A stretch of 64,000 nt of DNA from Xiphias gladius (Eukaryota > Chordata > Actinopteri > Istiophoriformes > Xiphiidae): contig NC_053412.1 in assembly GCF_016859285.1 (NCBI RefSeq), positions 1,598,289 through 1,662,288 of the forward strand, written 5' to 3'. The position numbers were made by a program, and so were the translations under genes. Numbering within the stretch: the stretch's first letter is position 1; each line of letters starts with the position of its first letter. Of this stretch, positions 11,744 to 32,400 are shown piece by piece. Below the pieces are notes generated by a model that searched no databases, was not told where the DNA came from, and saw only the letters and a list, made by a program, of their open reading frames with translations.

Positions 11744-14700
11744 GTAAATACAGCCGAAATCCCAGCCCGGTCGTCGTCTTTAACAGGTGTGTGTGTCAGT
11801 TATAAAATCAGGATTTTAGCAGGGCAGAGCAGCTTAATGGGCCGCGTTTCAGTCGCTGTTTCACACTTGTTCCGCTGTCTGACAACAGGAAAGCAAAAAC
11901 GTGTAAATGAGAACAGCTTTTTTTTGGGGGGGGGGTTATGTTTAATTAAAGTACTGTTGATGTGAGCGCAGAGGGGAGGAGAGAAGCAAACAGAAAATGG
12001 ACGGTCCAGCCACATACTAGGGTTTGAGTGAAATGACGAGCGTGTATCTAAATGCTAAGGAGAAGAGTTTCAATACTTCCTACCGCGTCTCCTTCACATT
12101 AGGATACACTGGACTTCACTTTGGGAAGGCGATGATGCCGTCCCACAATTCCATGCGCACAGTTCGGCCTTTTCACGAAAACAAACGATCGTGTCCGAGA
12201 AGGGACGCCGATCGACACGGAAGTTACCGTAGCTTCTCCGTTACTTACTAACTTTGGACAATGTTAAACCCACAGGCGAACTATGGACGTTACGCTGCTG
12301 CTGTAAAATTTTAAAAGTGAAGTTAATATTGTAGCGTAACCTGTGCTCAGTTTGTTATATATCTTCATTGTGAGCGTTGTTGTATTTTTCAGCTTTTAAG
12401 AATATCATTAATTATACTTCAGTCACAGATGCTGAAACCTTGGCCTTAATAAAGGAAAGGGTTAAACTGGTTAATCTCTATATTATTTATATATGATATT
12501 ATATTATATTATATTGTGCGTGTGTGTGTGTGTGGGGGGGTACTCCATTGCAAGTAAAAGTCCTGCATGGAAAATTATACTTAAATAAAAGTACATAAGT
12601 ATTAGCAGCAAAATTTAGTCAAAGTATTCAACTAAAAATACTGGTTTTGTCAGTCTGTCTGCCTTTCCAGAAAAGGGGATTTGTGACATTTTTAGCCAGA
12701 AGGTGTTCATAATTCAACATGTTTGAAACATGTTTAGATCTGTAGTAGTAGATTTGTTACGCATGTCTTGCATAAGTGGAACAGTTATTTTCATAGAATC
12801 ATACTAATTGGGATTCATGTCGATAAACAATGGGTGGATGGAAGGATGAGCGCGAGTGATCACTCTCAATCTGACACCATTTTGTTTCACTTTTGTGACT
12901 GTCCGCCGTTATTCCTTTTTTGTAATTTTCACTTCCAACTTTGGTAATGAAGTCCTAGTTTTCCTTAGTCCTTATGAATTCTCCTCATGATGTTTTCCAT
13001 GGAGGTGAAGGAAAAGTGATTTAGAAAAGAGATTTAAAATTTTGACTGCAGCCCTAGTCTTGTTGTATCTTGTTTGTTTTTATTTATCTTTTACATAGTG
13101 AGGATTCACTTAAATATACGTGCTCAGACACAACGTACGCATGCAAAACATCTGGTCATATTGCTGCATCTGTGGTCAGGTGAAGCTCTGAAAGTGAAGA
13201 AGATATTGGGGGGTGGCGCACCGAGGGACACCGATGCCTTTGCTTCAGAGGAAGGAACCCAACTGATGAACCGTGTCATTAGAAAGTCGGGTGCAGAAGT
13301 CAAACAATCATCAAACCACAGATTTCATGAAAAGGGTCATGTGACTTTGGTTGTTTTCCAAAATAAAAGGGATACTTTATGAACAGTCCTTGCATTTACC
13401 TTCAACTATAGTGTAACTTTGGCACAAATACTACCTATGCTGATTTGTTTATTGTGATGGCTGACATTTTTCAGGCATTCTCAAGTCTCTGCAAGTTGGT
13501 GTTTTTTTTTTTTTTTTTTAAACAGCAGATTACTGAAACTGACTGTAACAGTCAGCAGGAATGTAATGCAGTGGTTCCCAACCTTTTTGGTCTCACAATA
13601 ACCCCTAAAAATGTCTATATGAAGCCCTTAGTAACTGGTTGAATATGTCTATGGATTATGATTAGGACAAGCAAATTGTTATCATTTCCCCTGCTTTTTT
13701 CTGAATAATGTTAGAGGCCTGAAGCTGTAAAAATGTCCAGGATTTCCAAGTAAGCATAAATGGTTTTGCGTTCTTTTTTTTTTTTTTTTTCCTTACTTAC
13801 TTGAGTTGTAAAATAGGTTTAAGTTTCATATTCTGCCCTTTAAAGTTGAAAGCACAGCAGCAAAGCTGCCAGGGTTGAGGGTTTGGTTCCCATTGGTGCA
13901 TCTGTGTGTGCTCTGGATGGTTTGTGGACTCTTGTGTATGTGTATGAACATTTGAGAAATGTACTGTAAATGTCAAAATTGTGAGGAAGACTCTGAAGCG
14001 TGTGAGGAAAGAGTTTGATCAGAGTGGACAGATACAGAGTTTTCACTAATTTCTATGCATTAATAACAATATTACAACTTGTTTTATCATGTTTTATAGC
14101 GCAAAGTGTAGTTCGTGGATGAATTTGTAAATTGCTCAAATTTTTTTTTTTTCCAGTATTATTGGTAAAGTTACATTATTTTCACGTGCTTCTTAATAAA
14201 ATACTCATTGTAAATTATGGTATAAGTAAAAAATATAATAAGCCTTTTATTATTCGTGACTCCTTTTTAAAAATAAACCAGTGTCCAATTCCAAACCAGT
14301 GTTCAATTCCAAACCTTTGGTGACAGGTGTCAGAAGTTTCCTGTTCTGCCCTCTAAACATCTCTAATTGTTTCATCTTAATAGAGACACAAAGAGGTGAA
14401 ACAGTGCAAGTACGTCAGTCAAATTTGTGTCAAAGAACTCTGTTTACTTCATTTCTATCTCATTAATCATCCTACAAACCCCTCAGTTTAATCCGGGGTC
14501 CATTAGGTGCTCCAAATGAAGTAATTAAATGATGTTATGGCCAATAAGACATAAAATGCACAATAAAGTATATAAAATATTTATAAAAGCACTGATTAAA
14601 CTTAGTTTTTATTCAGTGTTTTCTTAGGATCTTAGTATCATCATTATTGTTGGAGACACACTGATCATGAACCTAAAATTGTGAAAAAGTGCTTATTTCT

Positions 14701-14868
14701 GTTTTTTGTCAGCTTATCCTTGTTGATAAATAAAGACCTATTTTCCAATCGCACACTAATTTTTGAAATTATTTCTATTTACTGTCTTGGACAAATTGAG
14801 CATTATAATGTGTAAACCAGCCTTCGTAGTGAGTTAGGTTTTGGTTCACAGATGTCGGTGTTCGGTTT
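11744..14868. other. intergenic, no gene recognised
   Basis: AT-rich DNA with poly-T runs near 13501 and 13764, a short GTG tract near 12520, and two possible ends of hAT-like short elements (near 13041-13057 and 13566-13590) that I could not pair into complete elements. No coding exon is recognised. Confidence 0.4.
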
Positions 14869-14870
14869 AC

Positions 14871-14882
14871 TTTCTCTTTCTC
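14871..14882 (+). promoter_or_regulatory. ISRE / IRF-type element candidate
   Basis: TTTCTCTTTCTC matches the TTTCNNTTTC core of an interferon-stimulated response element. It lies about 450 bp upstream of the candidate stat1 first-exon donor. Stat1 is itself interferon-induced in vertebrates, which makes the position plausible. Single-motif evidence. Confidence 0.45.
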
Positions 14883-15146
14883 TGAAAACACGTGGTCACT
14901 AAAGCTCTTCCGTTTTTTGTGCTTTCCTCCCTCGGAAGCCCTTCGTTTTTTTTCTTTAGGTAATTAAAGGTACATTTAACATACAGTTTGACAACGATGG
15001 AGATTTTTTTAACAAAAGAAAATATGCACGCGTTTATTTTTTAATTTTGTACAAGTATGAGAAAATGCACATGAGAAACCTTGTGTATCAGCGTTGTAAC
15101 GGGGAGGCCTGCCGATTGTCAGAACAGCCGCCTTGCAGTCGTTCTG

Positions 15147-15333
15147 ATTGGCCATAACAAGCCAAAGGGTGGGCACATGTCTTGAATCCTTTGCGGCGAT
15201 TGGCTGTCGGTGTTTCCGTACAGTTAGACACACTACATTAGCAGAAGTAGGCTGAGCAACTGCCTGACAGATTCGGTTCGCAAGTTTGGAAAAACATTGT
15301 CGGAAATAAAACTACGTTTCCTCAAAATCAAAG
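15147..15333 (+). promoter_or_regulatory. stat1 proximal promoter and candidate non-coding exon 1
   Basis: Two inverted CCAAT boxes (ATTGG at 15147-15151 and 15199-15203) precede a segment that ends with a strong donor, CAAAG|GTAAGT, at 15333/15334. An acceptor CAG immediately before AAAATG lies at 17212-17214. Together these suggest an untranslated exon 1 near 15240-15333 spliced to the ATG exon, the usual stat1 arrangement. The start site cannot be fixed from sequence. Confidence 0.5.
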
Positions 15334-17160
15334 GTAAGTTTAATGACTTATTTCCCCGCGTAGTGGCTTAATTTAGCCCCAACCCGCTCCCCTTTACTGA
15401 GATACGCTTGTCGCTGTGCCGAACTCGCTAAGAAAACTGAGCAGTTGAATTTGGCTTTGCTAGACGAGAACGTTAATTTAAAAAAAAAAACACATTAGAA
15501 AATAACTAAATGCCTTAATACAAGCTTCCACTTTTATATTTACTATAATTATAATCAACCAAGCAGCAGTTATTTAAATCGAAATTCAAGTGATTTTGTA
15601 CAGTGTTTTACAGTATCACCGCCCACTACTTGAGGTCTAAAACATAAATTATAAATTGCCAACCTGTCTCACATGTTCAAAGTGTCTTCTATAGGTAATA
15701 ACGGATTAAAAATGCATAGACCGAATTCTCCAGTGGTAAATCAACATCCAGATAACGTGTTGAGTCTTATTCTATTCAATGGGAATGGATGGCGAAATAC
15801 TAGAAAACCTTTAAAAAGTCGATTGTCTGAACGGAGTTTGGTTTACGAGGAATAGCAGCGCTCGGTGGGTTGCCCTGGTGATCTGTGTAGTTAGAGGGTT
15901 ATTATTCCTTTAAAAAAATTGAAATTTTGTAACTTGTTTTGGGTTACAGACATCTAGTAAAACGTAAAAAGACATTTCAATACATTGTTAACAAATAATA
16001 GGAGGGCCAAAATGCATCGCTTCACAGAGTGTTGTTTGTTGAGATTTTGTCCAGGGAAGATATCTGCATATGGATATGATTAGGCTGATGCTGGAGGCAG
16101 AGTGCAACTAGTTGGGAAAATGAAACCTATGGTGACACCCTCCTACATTCACTTTTCCAGCTTGTAATGCAAGACAAAATTAATGAATAAAGTTGTGTTT
16201 AGATAATTAAAAAAAGGTTTGATGCATCAGTAACCTTCAATTTTCTCCTCGCTCAGCTTTAGAATCAAGTTTTATTAACCAGCTGTAGTTAATCTGTGTA
16301 ACTATCTTAATCTTTTCAGATGCAAGAATGAGTCAAATCCACGCCTCTCTTTTTCAGGATGCCCATATTTTTCTTCCTCTTTGGGATTTTCCATCAAAAG
16401 AGCACAGGATTTAACCTTCATATACATAGATTAAAGATTTTTTGGCTTTAGTTTTCAGTTTTAATTTCTAATTTAAATACTTATCTCTTTGCAGAAATTA
16501 GTCAGGGAGGAGGAGGAACACAGGCCATAGTAATTATTGAGTCAGCACTTCTGATTTCCCAGGCTTTTGCTTTGGAAATGAGCAGCTGGTTTGGAGTAGT
16601 GAGCAAAGAAGAGAGCTGGATTCAGCCCTTTCACTCTGAAGTGTCCTTGAGCAGAACTAAAATGACCTCTGGGATTAGATGAAACTTTACTGATTACTTC
16701 TTGAGACCACGGAGACGTTACACAAACACGGAAAGTGACCAAATACCACAAAGCTGAGGCAAATTGGAGGAGATGCACATGGTGCGGCGGGCAGTTACAA
16801 CACCAGAATGTTGAAATAATTAAATATAGAGAAATAGGTTAAATAACAGCAACTGCTGGCCATTGCAGAAGTAAGAAATTATATACAGAAAATCGAAAGA
16901 TGTGATTCTGTTATTAAAAATCACGTCACAAATGTCACCCACCTGGGTTAGGGTACATATTTGCTACCTTATAACAGATATATTGGTATCAGCGTGTATG
17001 TCTGCTGATAAGCAGGATGAAATTGCAGTAGAGAAACAGTTTGGGGTGTCTCCCTCACATGGTTTGTCCACCAGAAGAGAGTTTGACTGTCAGCCGTCCG
17101 GCTCAGGTCATATTCAAGACGGCCTTATCAGAAATTGGTCAGGTTCTACTTTTTACCTGA

Positions 17161-26650
<9,490 letters not shown>

Positions 26651-26900
26651 GCACCTCTTGTTGTTAATGTAATACATATATTTAATTTTTGTGCTGTACA
26701 GCTTAAAGCCCCACTTGGACTTATGGGTGAAATGCTTGTCTGTCATTGTTAGGAGACATACTGTAATCTGATATAAACTTTAAGAAATCTTTACTCAGAC
26801 ATACTGTACATATTACACACATTGTATATTAATACAGTTACCTGATCTTTTCTGAAAGCCACTCTCATTGATTGAATAAAGGAATTCCCTTGGCTTTACT
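26651..26900 (+). other. stat1 3' UTR with poly(A) signal
   Basis: The region after the stop codon is AT-rich. A canonical AATAAA lies at 26875-26880, which would give a 3' UTR of roughly 250 nt. Confidence 0.7.
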
Positions 26901-27021
26901 TTGTGGTCTAGTGTGGATCTTCTTCTCCCTCCCCTCTTCTTTATTCCTTCCTTCTTCTCCTGTAATATTTCAGCCACTCGTTGTCTCCCCTCCCATAACC
27001 CCCTGCTTCTATCTCTCTGGA

Positions 27022-27050
27022 GGCTCGGGGGGGGACCCACCCCCCGAGCC
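27022..27050. other. GC-rich perfect hairpin downstream of stat1
   Basis: Arms GGCTCGGGGGG (27022-27032) and CCCCCCGAGCC (27040-27050) pair perfectly over 11 bp with a 7-nt loop. It lies about 145 bp past the stat1 AATAAA in the gap between two convergent genes, where polymerase pausing could be useful. Function is inferred only from position. Confidence 0.6.
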
Positions 27051-27097
27051 CACCCACTCACCCACCATTCTGGATTTTAATGCTCCGGGTACTGACA

Positions 27098-27620
27098 ACG
27101 GGGAGGATTCGAACCAGCCGCTCCACGACCGGCACGACCTTACGGCCACCACCGAACCCGCCACGCCACCAAGTGCCCTTCGTGTCGGGAACTTCTCTCG
27201 GCGCGATTTTCACTCTTCACTTTGGCTGTTGGACTTCAAAACCTACCGAGCCTCATAAGGATCGAACCCATGTCCTCAGAACCCCCAGTCAGTCCTCTAA
27301 CACCCCCAGCCGTTTGGTTGGAGACACCTGTAGGCTTTGTCATAGAGTCCTTATGTATTTCATTTGGGTGTTGGACTTGAAAAATTGGCCGAGGATCGAA
27401 CCCACGTCCTCAGAACCCCCAGTCAGTCCTTTAACACCCTGAACCGTTTGGCCGGACGCTTGACTGGTATTTTCGTCGAGCCTTTGACTGTTTGCTTTGG
27501 GTGTTGGACTTCAAAAATCTACTGAGCCTCATAAGGCTCAAACCCACGTCCTCAGAGGATTTATTTATAGTCTTCCCACTGAATTTTTGCAGGCTTGAAA
27601 CCAACGGATTTGAACCTACA
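27098..27620 (-). repeat. tandem degenerate tRNA-like modules
   Basis: Read on the minus strand, this region has a series of T-arm / B-box-like sites: GGTTCGAATCC (27105-27115), GGTTCGATCC (near 27259 and 27393), a decayed copy (near 27534) and GGTTCAAATCC (27606-27616). Two of them are preceded at tRNA-like distance by A-box-like sequences ending AAACGG (near 27311-27318 and 27444-27453), and the first by GGCGTGGCGG. The middle copies sit in a direct repeat of about 134-141 bp that shares a GTTGGACTT linker and a GTCCTCAGAACCCCCAGTC block. Overall resemblance is to tRNA-Leu/Ser-type sequence. None looks like a functional tRNA. Confidence 0.6.
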
Positions 27621-27639
27621 ACCTTCTCTTATTGCAGCA

Positions 27640-29417
27640 TTTTTCAGTCTTTACATGTTTTGTTTGGCTAAAACAAACAAAGCGTTTATTAAAACTTCAC
27701 AATACTCCCACAAATTACAGAAATAAAATCCTTTGACAGCTACAAATACCCCCAAAAAATTCAGACATCCAAATGATTTCTCACTTTTATTAAATCTTTT
27801 TTTCTGTGAATAAATATCTGGACTGCCTGCGACCGACCGACATGAGCCGAAGAAGCATAAATATACAAGAAGAAACAGAACGACACCAAACACGTTACAT
27901 TCAGAGACTTCAGTCGCAGCTGCACAGACACAAACAAATGAGTGAGTGGAGCTTCAGGTCGGGATCCGTTCATATCAAAAGGAATCAAATCCCTCCTCCT
28001 GATTTTATCTGACATGTCTATTACTGACTTTTTCTATAATATTGCAGTTTTGTGCTTTTTTATTTTTATTTTTTAAAACTTTAAATGAACTGATCCTGAC
28101 CTGAGGAAAAAACGTTTTCCACGCCTCTAAATTTCCACAACATTTGGATTGTTTACGTCACATGGTTCAGTTTGTTTGTACAGAAGCAACATCCAAACTT
28201 CTAACACTCAAAACCTCTGCACAATCTCATGTATGACGACAAGACAAAAAAAATAAAATCAAACAATCTGCATCGTAAATCTCCTTCAGTTTTAAGTGTT
28301 TAAAATCTACCGAGTCTGCTGTGGAAACAGACTGGACCTTCCTGAATCTTACGCAGGAACATGCGTTTACATACAAACCATAAAAATTCATCTGCCTCAT
28401 CAGAGTTATCGCGTCGCATGTCTGTACTAAAACGGTGAAATGAAATGAACTGGTTCAATATTTGACCAAAAACATGTCTGAGACGCCGCCTGTGTTGTAG
28501 TCCCCACGCTTTACCTACCAGGACTTTATTTAAAAATTTTTCTCCATTGTTGGCTGAAATTGCTAATTAAATAAAAAAAAATAAATAAATAAAAATAAAA
28601 ACACAGAGCAAGCTTCTTCTGTTGTTGGTGGATCTCAGCAGTGTCGTATCGGATATGTAGAAACTTTGAAGTCAACCTGAACTTTAGCCGAAGAGTCAAA
28701 AAATATGAAAATATGAATCTAAATGTCACGTGTCACCTCGTGACTGAAGCTGAATCCACCAGACCAGAACTTGTTTTGTTTGTTCAGTCAGACCTGATCA
28801 ACTGTAGAACAGCTCTGCACGTGTCCGTACGTATTTACTTACACACACCCACGACATAAATGTACAATTGATCTTAAATAGATAAATAACTATCACACAC
28901 AAAGTGTCTGGGGGAAGATACATTCCACCATGTTGTGATGATGAAGTGAGGGCACCTGTAACACCTGCTGCTTCCTGTTTCAGATTTACAGAATAAAAAC
29001 AACAGAGTCAATCAACTTAACCAGCCACAGCTGAATTTACCCAGCATTCACCCGGTGTCCGGTCATTTCCTACAAAGCTGACGACAATGAAACGTAACGC
29101 GAAATAGAAATAGAAATTAAAATATTTCCCCACTCATGGTACAGACATGGATATAATACAAAAACCAATAACATCCACTAACAACATGATGAGGAGCTTT
29201 TCCACTGGAGGGACAGCGGCTGCCCTGTGTTTAAGGGGGCTTTAAATTTCTTCTTCTCATCTAAGTAGTTTTTCACTGTACAGTATGTTTTAATGTTCCT
29301 AACTGTTTTCTACGTGTGGTTGTTTTTACTTTCTCATCTAGATTTAAGATGCTTTTCCCAAGTGCAAAGTGATTTCCTTCTCCCCTCAGAGCATACCGGC
29401 CACCTCCGGTTTTCCCA
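27640..29417 (-). other. gls 3' UTR region
   Basis: This lies downstream of the gls stop codon on the minus strand. Several minus-strand AATAAA signals occur, for example near 27684, 27786, 28055 and 28524, so the 3' end could lie anywhere in this stretch. No separate gene is recognised; short open frames are not family-like. Confidence 0.45.
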
Positions 29418-32400
29418 TCAGAGCAGGCCGTCCAGGTTCTTCTCTGCGTTCTGCTTGTCGGCAGCGTTGTCCTGAGGGCTGTACTGGTTGTGGTAATCGC
29501 GGAGGATGGTCACCACGTCGTGGTGGCCGAAGTGGACGGCCTCGTCCATCGGCGTGTTCCCCCACCTGCGGAAAACGTGGAGGTAACAGTCAGAGGAGAG
29601 TCATATGAAGACCAACATCACTGCAGTTAAGTGGGTTCAATCAACCAGTTAAACCAGTATGTGTGGACACTATGATACCTGTCTCTGGGGACCGGGTTGA
29701 CTTTACAGGCCTCCAGCAGGAAGCGAACCACCTCAGTGTGTCCTAAAAAAAACGAACGCACGTGCGCGTAAATCACATCGGCTCCATGACCAACGGACTC
29801 AGTAACACATGAACAATCTTCTTCTCCGAGTTTTACCTTCAGCAGCTGCCACATGCAGGGCCGTCCTGGAGTCATAGTCCCTCTGCTCCATGTCCATAGA
29901 GGACAAAGCAAACCTGGACCAATACACGTTAAACATTAAACATCGTCTCAAGAAACTTCTCATCACCTTTTTTTCTCCCCTTTTGACTGAAGCAAGACAG
30001 TTTGTTTACCTCCTCAGGGCTGAGACGTCTCCAGTGTAAGCGGCGAACAGCAGGTTGATCACTGACTTCACCTGAAACGCAACAACCAACAGATTAAAGC
30101 CCAACATTTACATACATCCAAACTATATGAAGACTGGAGTAGAGTAAAAATGAAGGTCAAATATTATACACTGGTGTTGGAGTAATTTTCCAGCAGATGG
30201 AGCTGTGGATTAAAATCCTAGAGACAAGGTCGTCCAGCATCCAGGACACTGAGCAAACGGGGGAGGATGTGACGCAGACTCTGAAAAATGTTTTACTGCC
30301 TGTTCAAGACTAAAAGTAAACCACACCAGGAAATGTAACGAGAGGAAAAATAAGAGGGATTCTAGTAAGTGTAGATGTGGATATCACATGTTTTATTAAA
30401 AAGAAAACTGCAGAAGAAATTGCTTCAGGCTCTGAAGAGGAGGAGGAGGAGGAGGAGGATGAAGCTGATGAAGGAACATGTTGCTGGGACTCACCCTCTG
30501 GTCTCCTCCTTCTCTTCGAGGATCCAGCTTCTTAGCAAAGTGCCTCAGATTGTCATAGTTGTGAAAGTTAAAGAGAGAAACCAGGTCCTGAGAGGAGGAG
30601 AAGACACTTATTACACAGTCCCACAGTTGTGACGAGTGGGTCATTATGCAGCAGCAGTTTCAACTTGTGTGGTTAACTGGGTCACAATATTCTGGATCAG
30701 TCCACTGCTCATTTTCAGACCGTTACCACCAGACAGAAGGTCAGTCACGTGGATAAACTACAAACAATACAGAAGGTCGGTTTGTTTGTATGATGAGAGT
30801 CACGGACAGAAAACAAATCTGCAACTATCGCGATTCAGACTTTGAGTCATTTTTAAAAGCAAAAAAGCCAGGAAGATGCCGACCTGGGCTCCGGGGGACC
30901 GGTTTACCGGTTATTTTTGAAGTTGCTAGAAAATAAAGAATATTCAAAGCTGAGCTTACCGTGCAGAACTGGATGCCTCTGACACTGTTGCCCAGCTTGT
31001 CGAGAGGAGGAGACCAACACATGATGCCCATCACATTTGGTACGACCAGCAGAATCCCGCCAGCGACACCAGATTTGGCCGGGAGACCCACCTGAAACAC
31101 AAGGACGATGACGTGTTGCGTCCTGGACGCCTGTCACCCAACAGGGTCCCTGTCGCCCAGAACGAGCGAGTTACTCACGTGGAAAGCGAACTGCCCGGAG
31201 AAGTCGTACATGCCGCAGGAATGCATCAGACTCAGAGTGTTTCGCACCGCTTCGGGGCTCAGCACTCGCTCTCCCGTGATCGGACAGAAGCCGCCGTTGG
31301 CCAGAGTCGCCGCCATGACGCTGGCGCTCTCGCAGGTCACCTCGATGGAGCACAACTGACGAGGGAAGAACAAGAACGATTTGTGATTCTGGGACTCGAA
31401 TGGCTCATATTTCTTACATCAAATCACTCCAGTGTAACGACTGACACTCCATCATCACTATCCCACGACAAGCCCAAGACTTTCTCATTAGTTGCATGAA
31501 TTCTCCAACTTCTTCTGAGCTGCGTTTACCTGAAAGTAGAAGTCCAGGATGGAGGTCATGTCCGTCCCCTCTGGAAAACACTGGAAGGACAAAAACAACT
31601 TCAACCACTCTAATAACACCTTTTAGCAGAGTCCTCTTTTCTAAATAGTTCACATAGTTTATCAGAACTGACCAGTGAATGTCTGATATGTGGCTTGTAA
31701 TTTGGTAGCGTGAGCTTAGAGTGAAATATAACAAAGTCTGGTTGAGAGACATCAAACCAGCAGCCGCGCTGTCACATTTAGGGCTTTCTCTGCTGCGGGC
31801 GACCTTTGACCTTACCTTCTTCTCCTTCAGGTAGTAGCCGATGGCAAAGTTCCTGTCTCCAGACTCGCGCTCCGACTGGAAACTGGGACACACAGGGGGG
31901 GTTTGTTCTTTAAAGGCCACGACTCAGCTCACGTTATATAAGACTCAAACTGCACCGACTGAACCATTCTGTCTGTAAAAGTTACTGCGGGTCCTCGAAT
32001 TCCACTCAAATCACACAGGACCGTTCCTCGCACCTCGGGGACGACGTTATTTATTTGTTTAGATATTCGTTGATATGATAAGTCGGTAAAACATCAGGGG
32101 CCGGCAGCGTCTGTTAGACGTACAAGAGCGCCACCTGCTGATTTGAGACTCGGTTTTACACGTTCAGCGTGTTTCTGTAGTGATGTGTTGTGTTACTCAC
32201 GTGGCGTTGCTGAAGCCCACGTACTCGTTTCCTGCCAGTTTGTTCATAAAGTTCATGACCTGCAGAGCAGAGGAGCAGATTTAGAGAAAACGTCTTTATT
32301 TACAAAATAATGGACAGATGTGCTGACCTTTAAATATCAACATGAAATGACTAAATACATCCCATTAAGGAAGCAACAAGATCTCAGATTTTCAAATCCA

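Noticed and set aside
13041-13606. Possible hAT ends (CTGCAGCCCTAG and GCAGTGGTTCCCAACC)
   Set aside because: The motifs resemble hAT termini, but I could not find matching opposite ends or target duplications, so no element is drawn.
27098-27175. Functional tRNA gene on the minus strand
   Set aside because: A perfect B-box is present, but stems contain mismatches and no credible anticodon arm could be drawn; called a tRNA-like repeat instead.
30840-30960. Open continuation of the gls exon past 30960 as a possible alternative tail
   Set aside because: It is readthrough of a strong donor (ACG|GTAAGC) into the intron and does not resemble the GAC tail.
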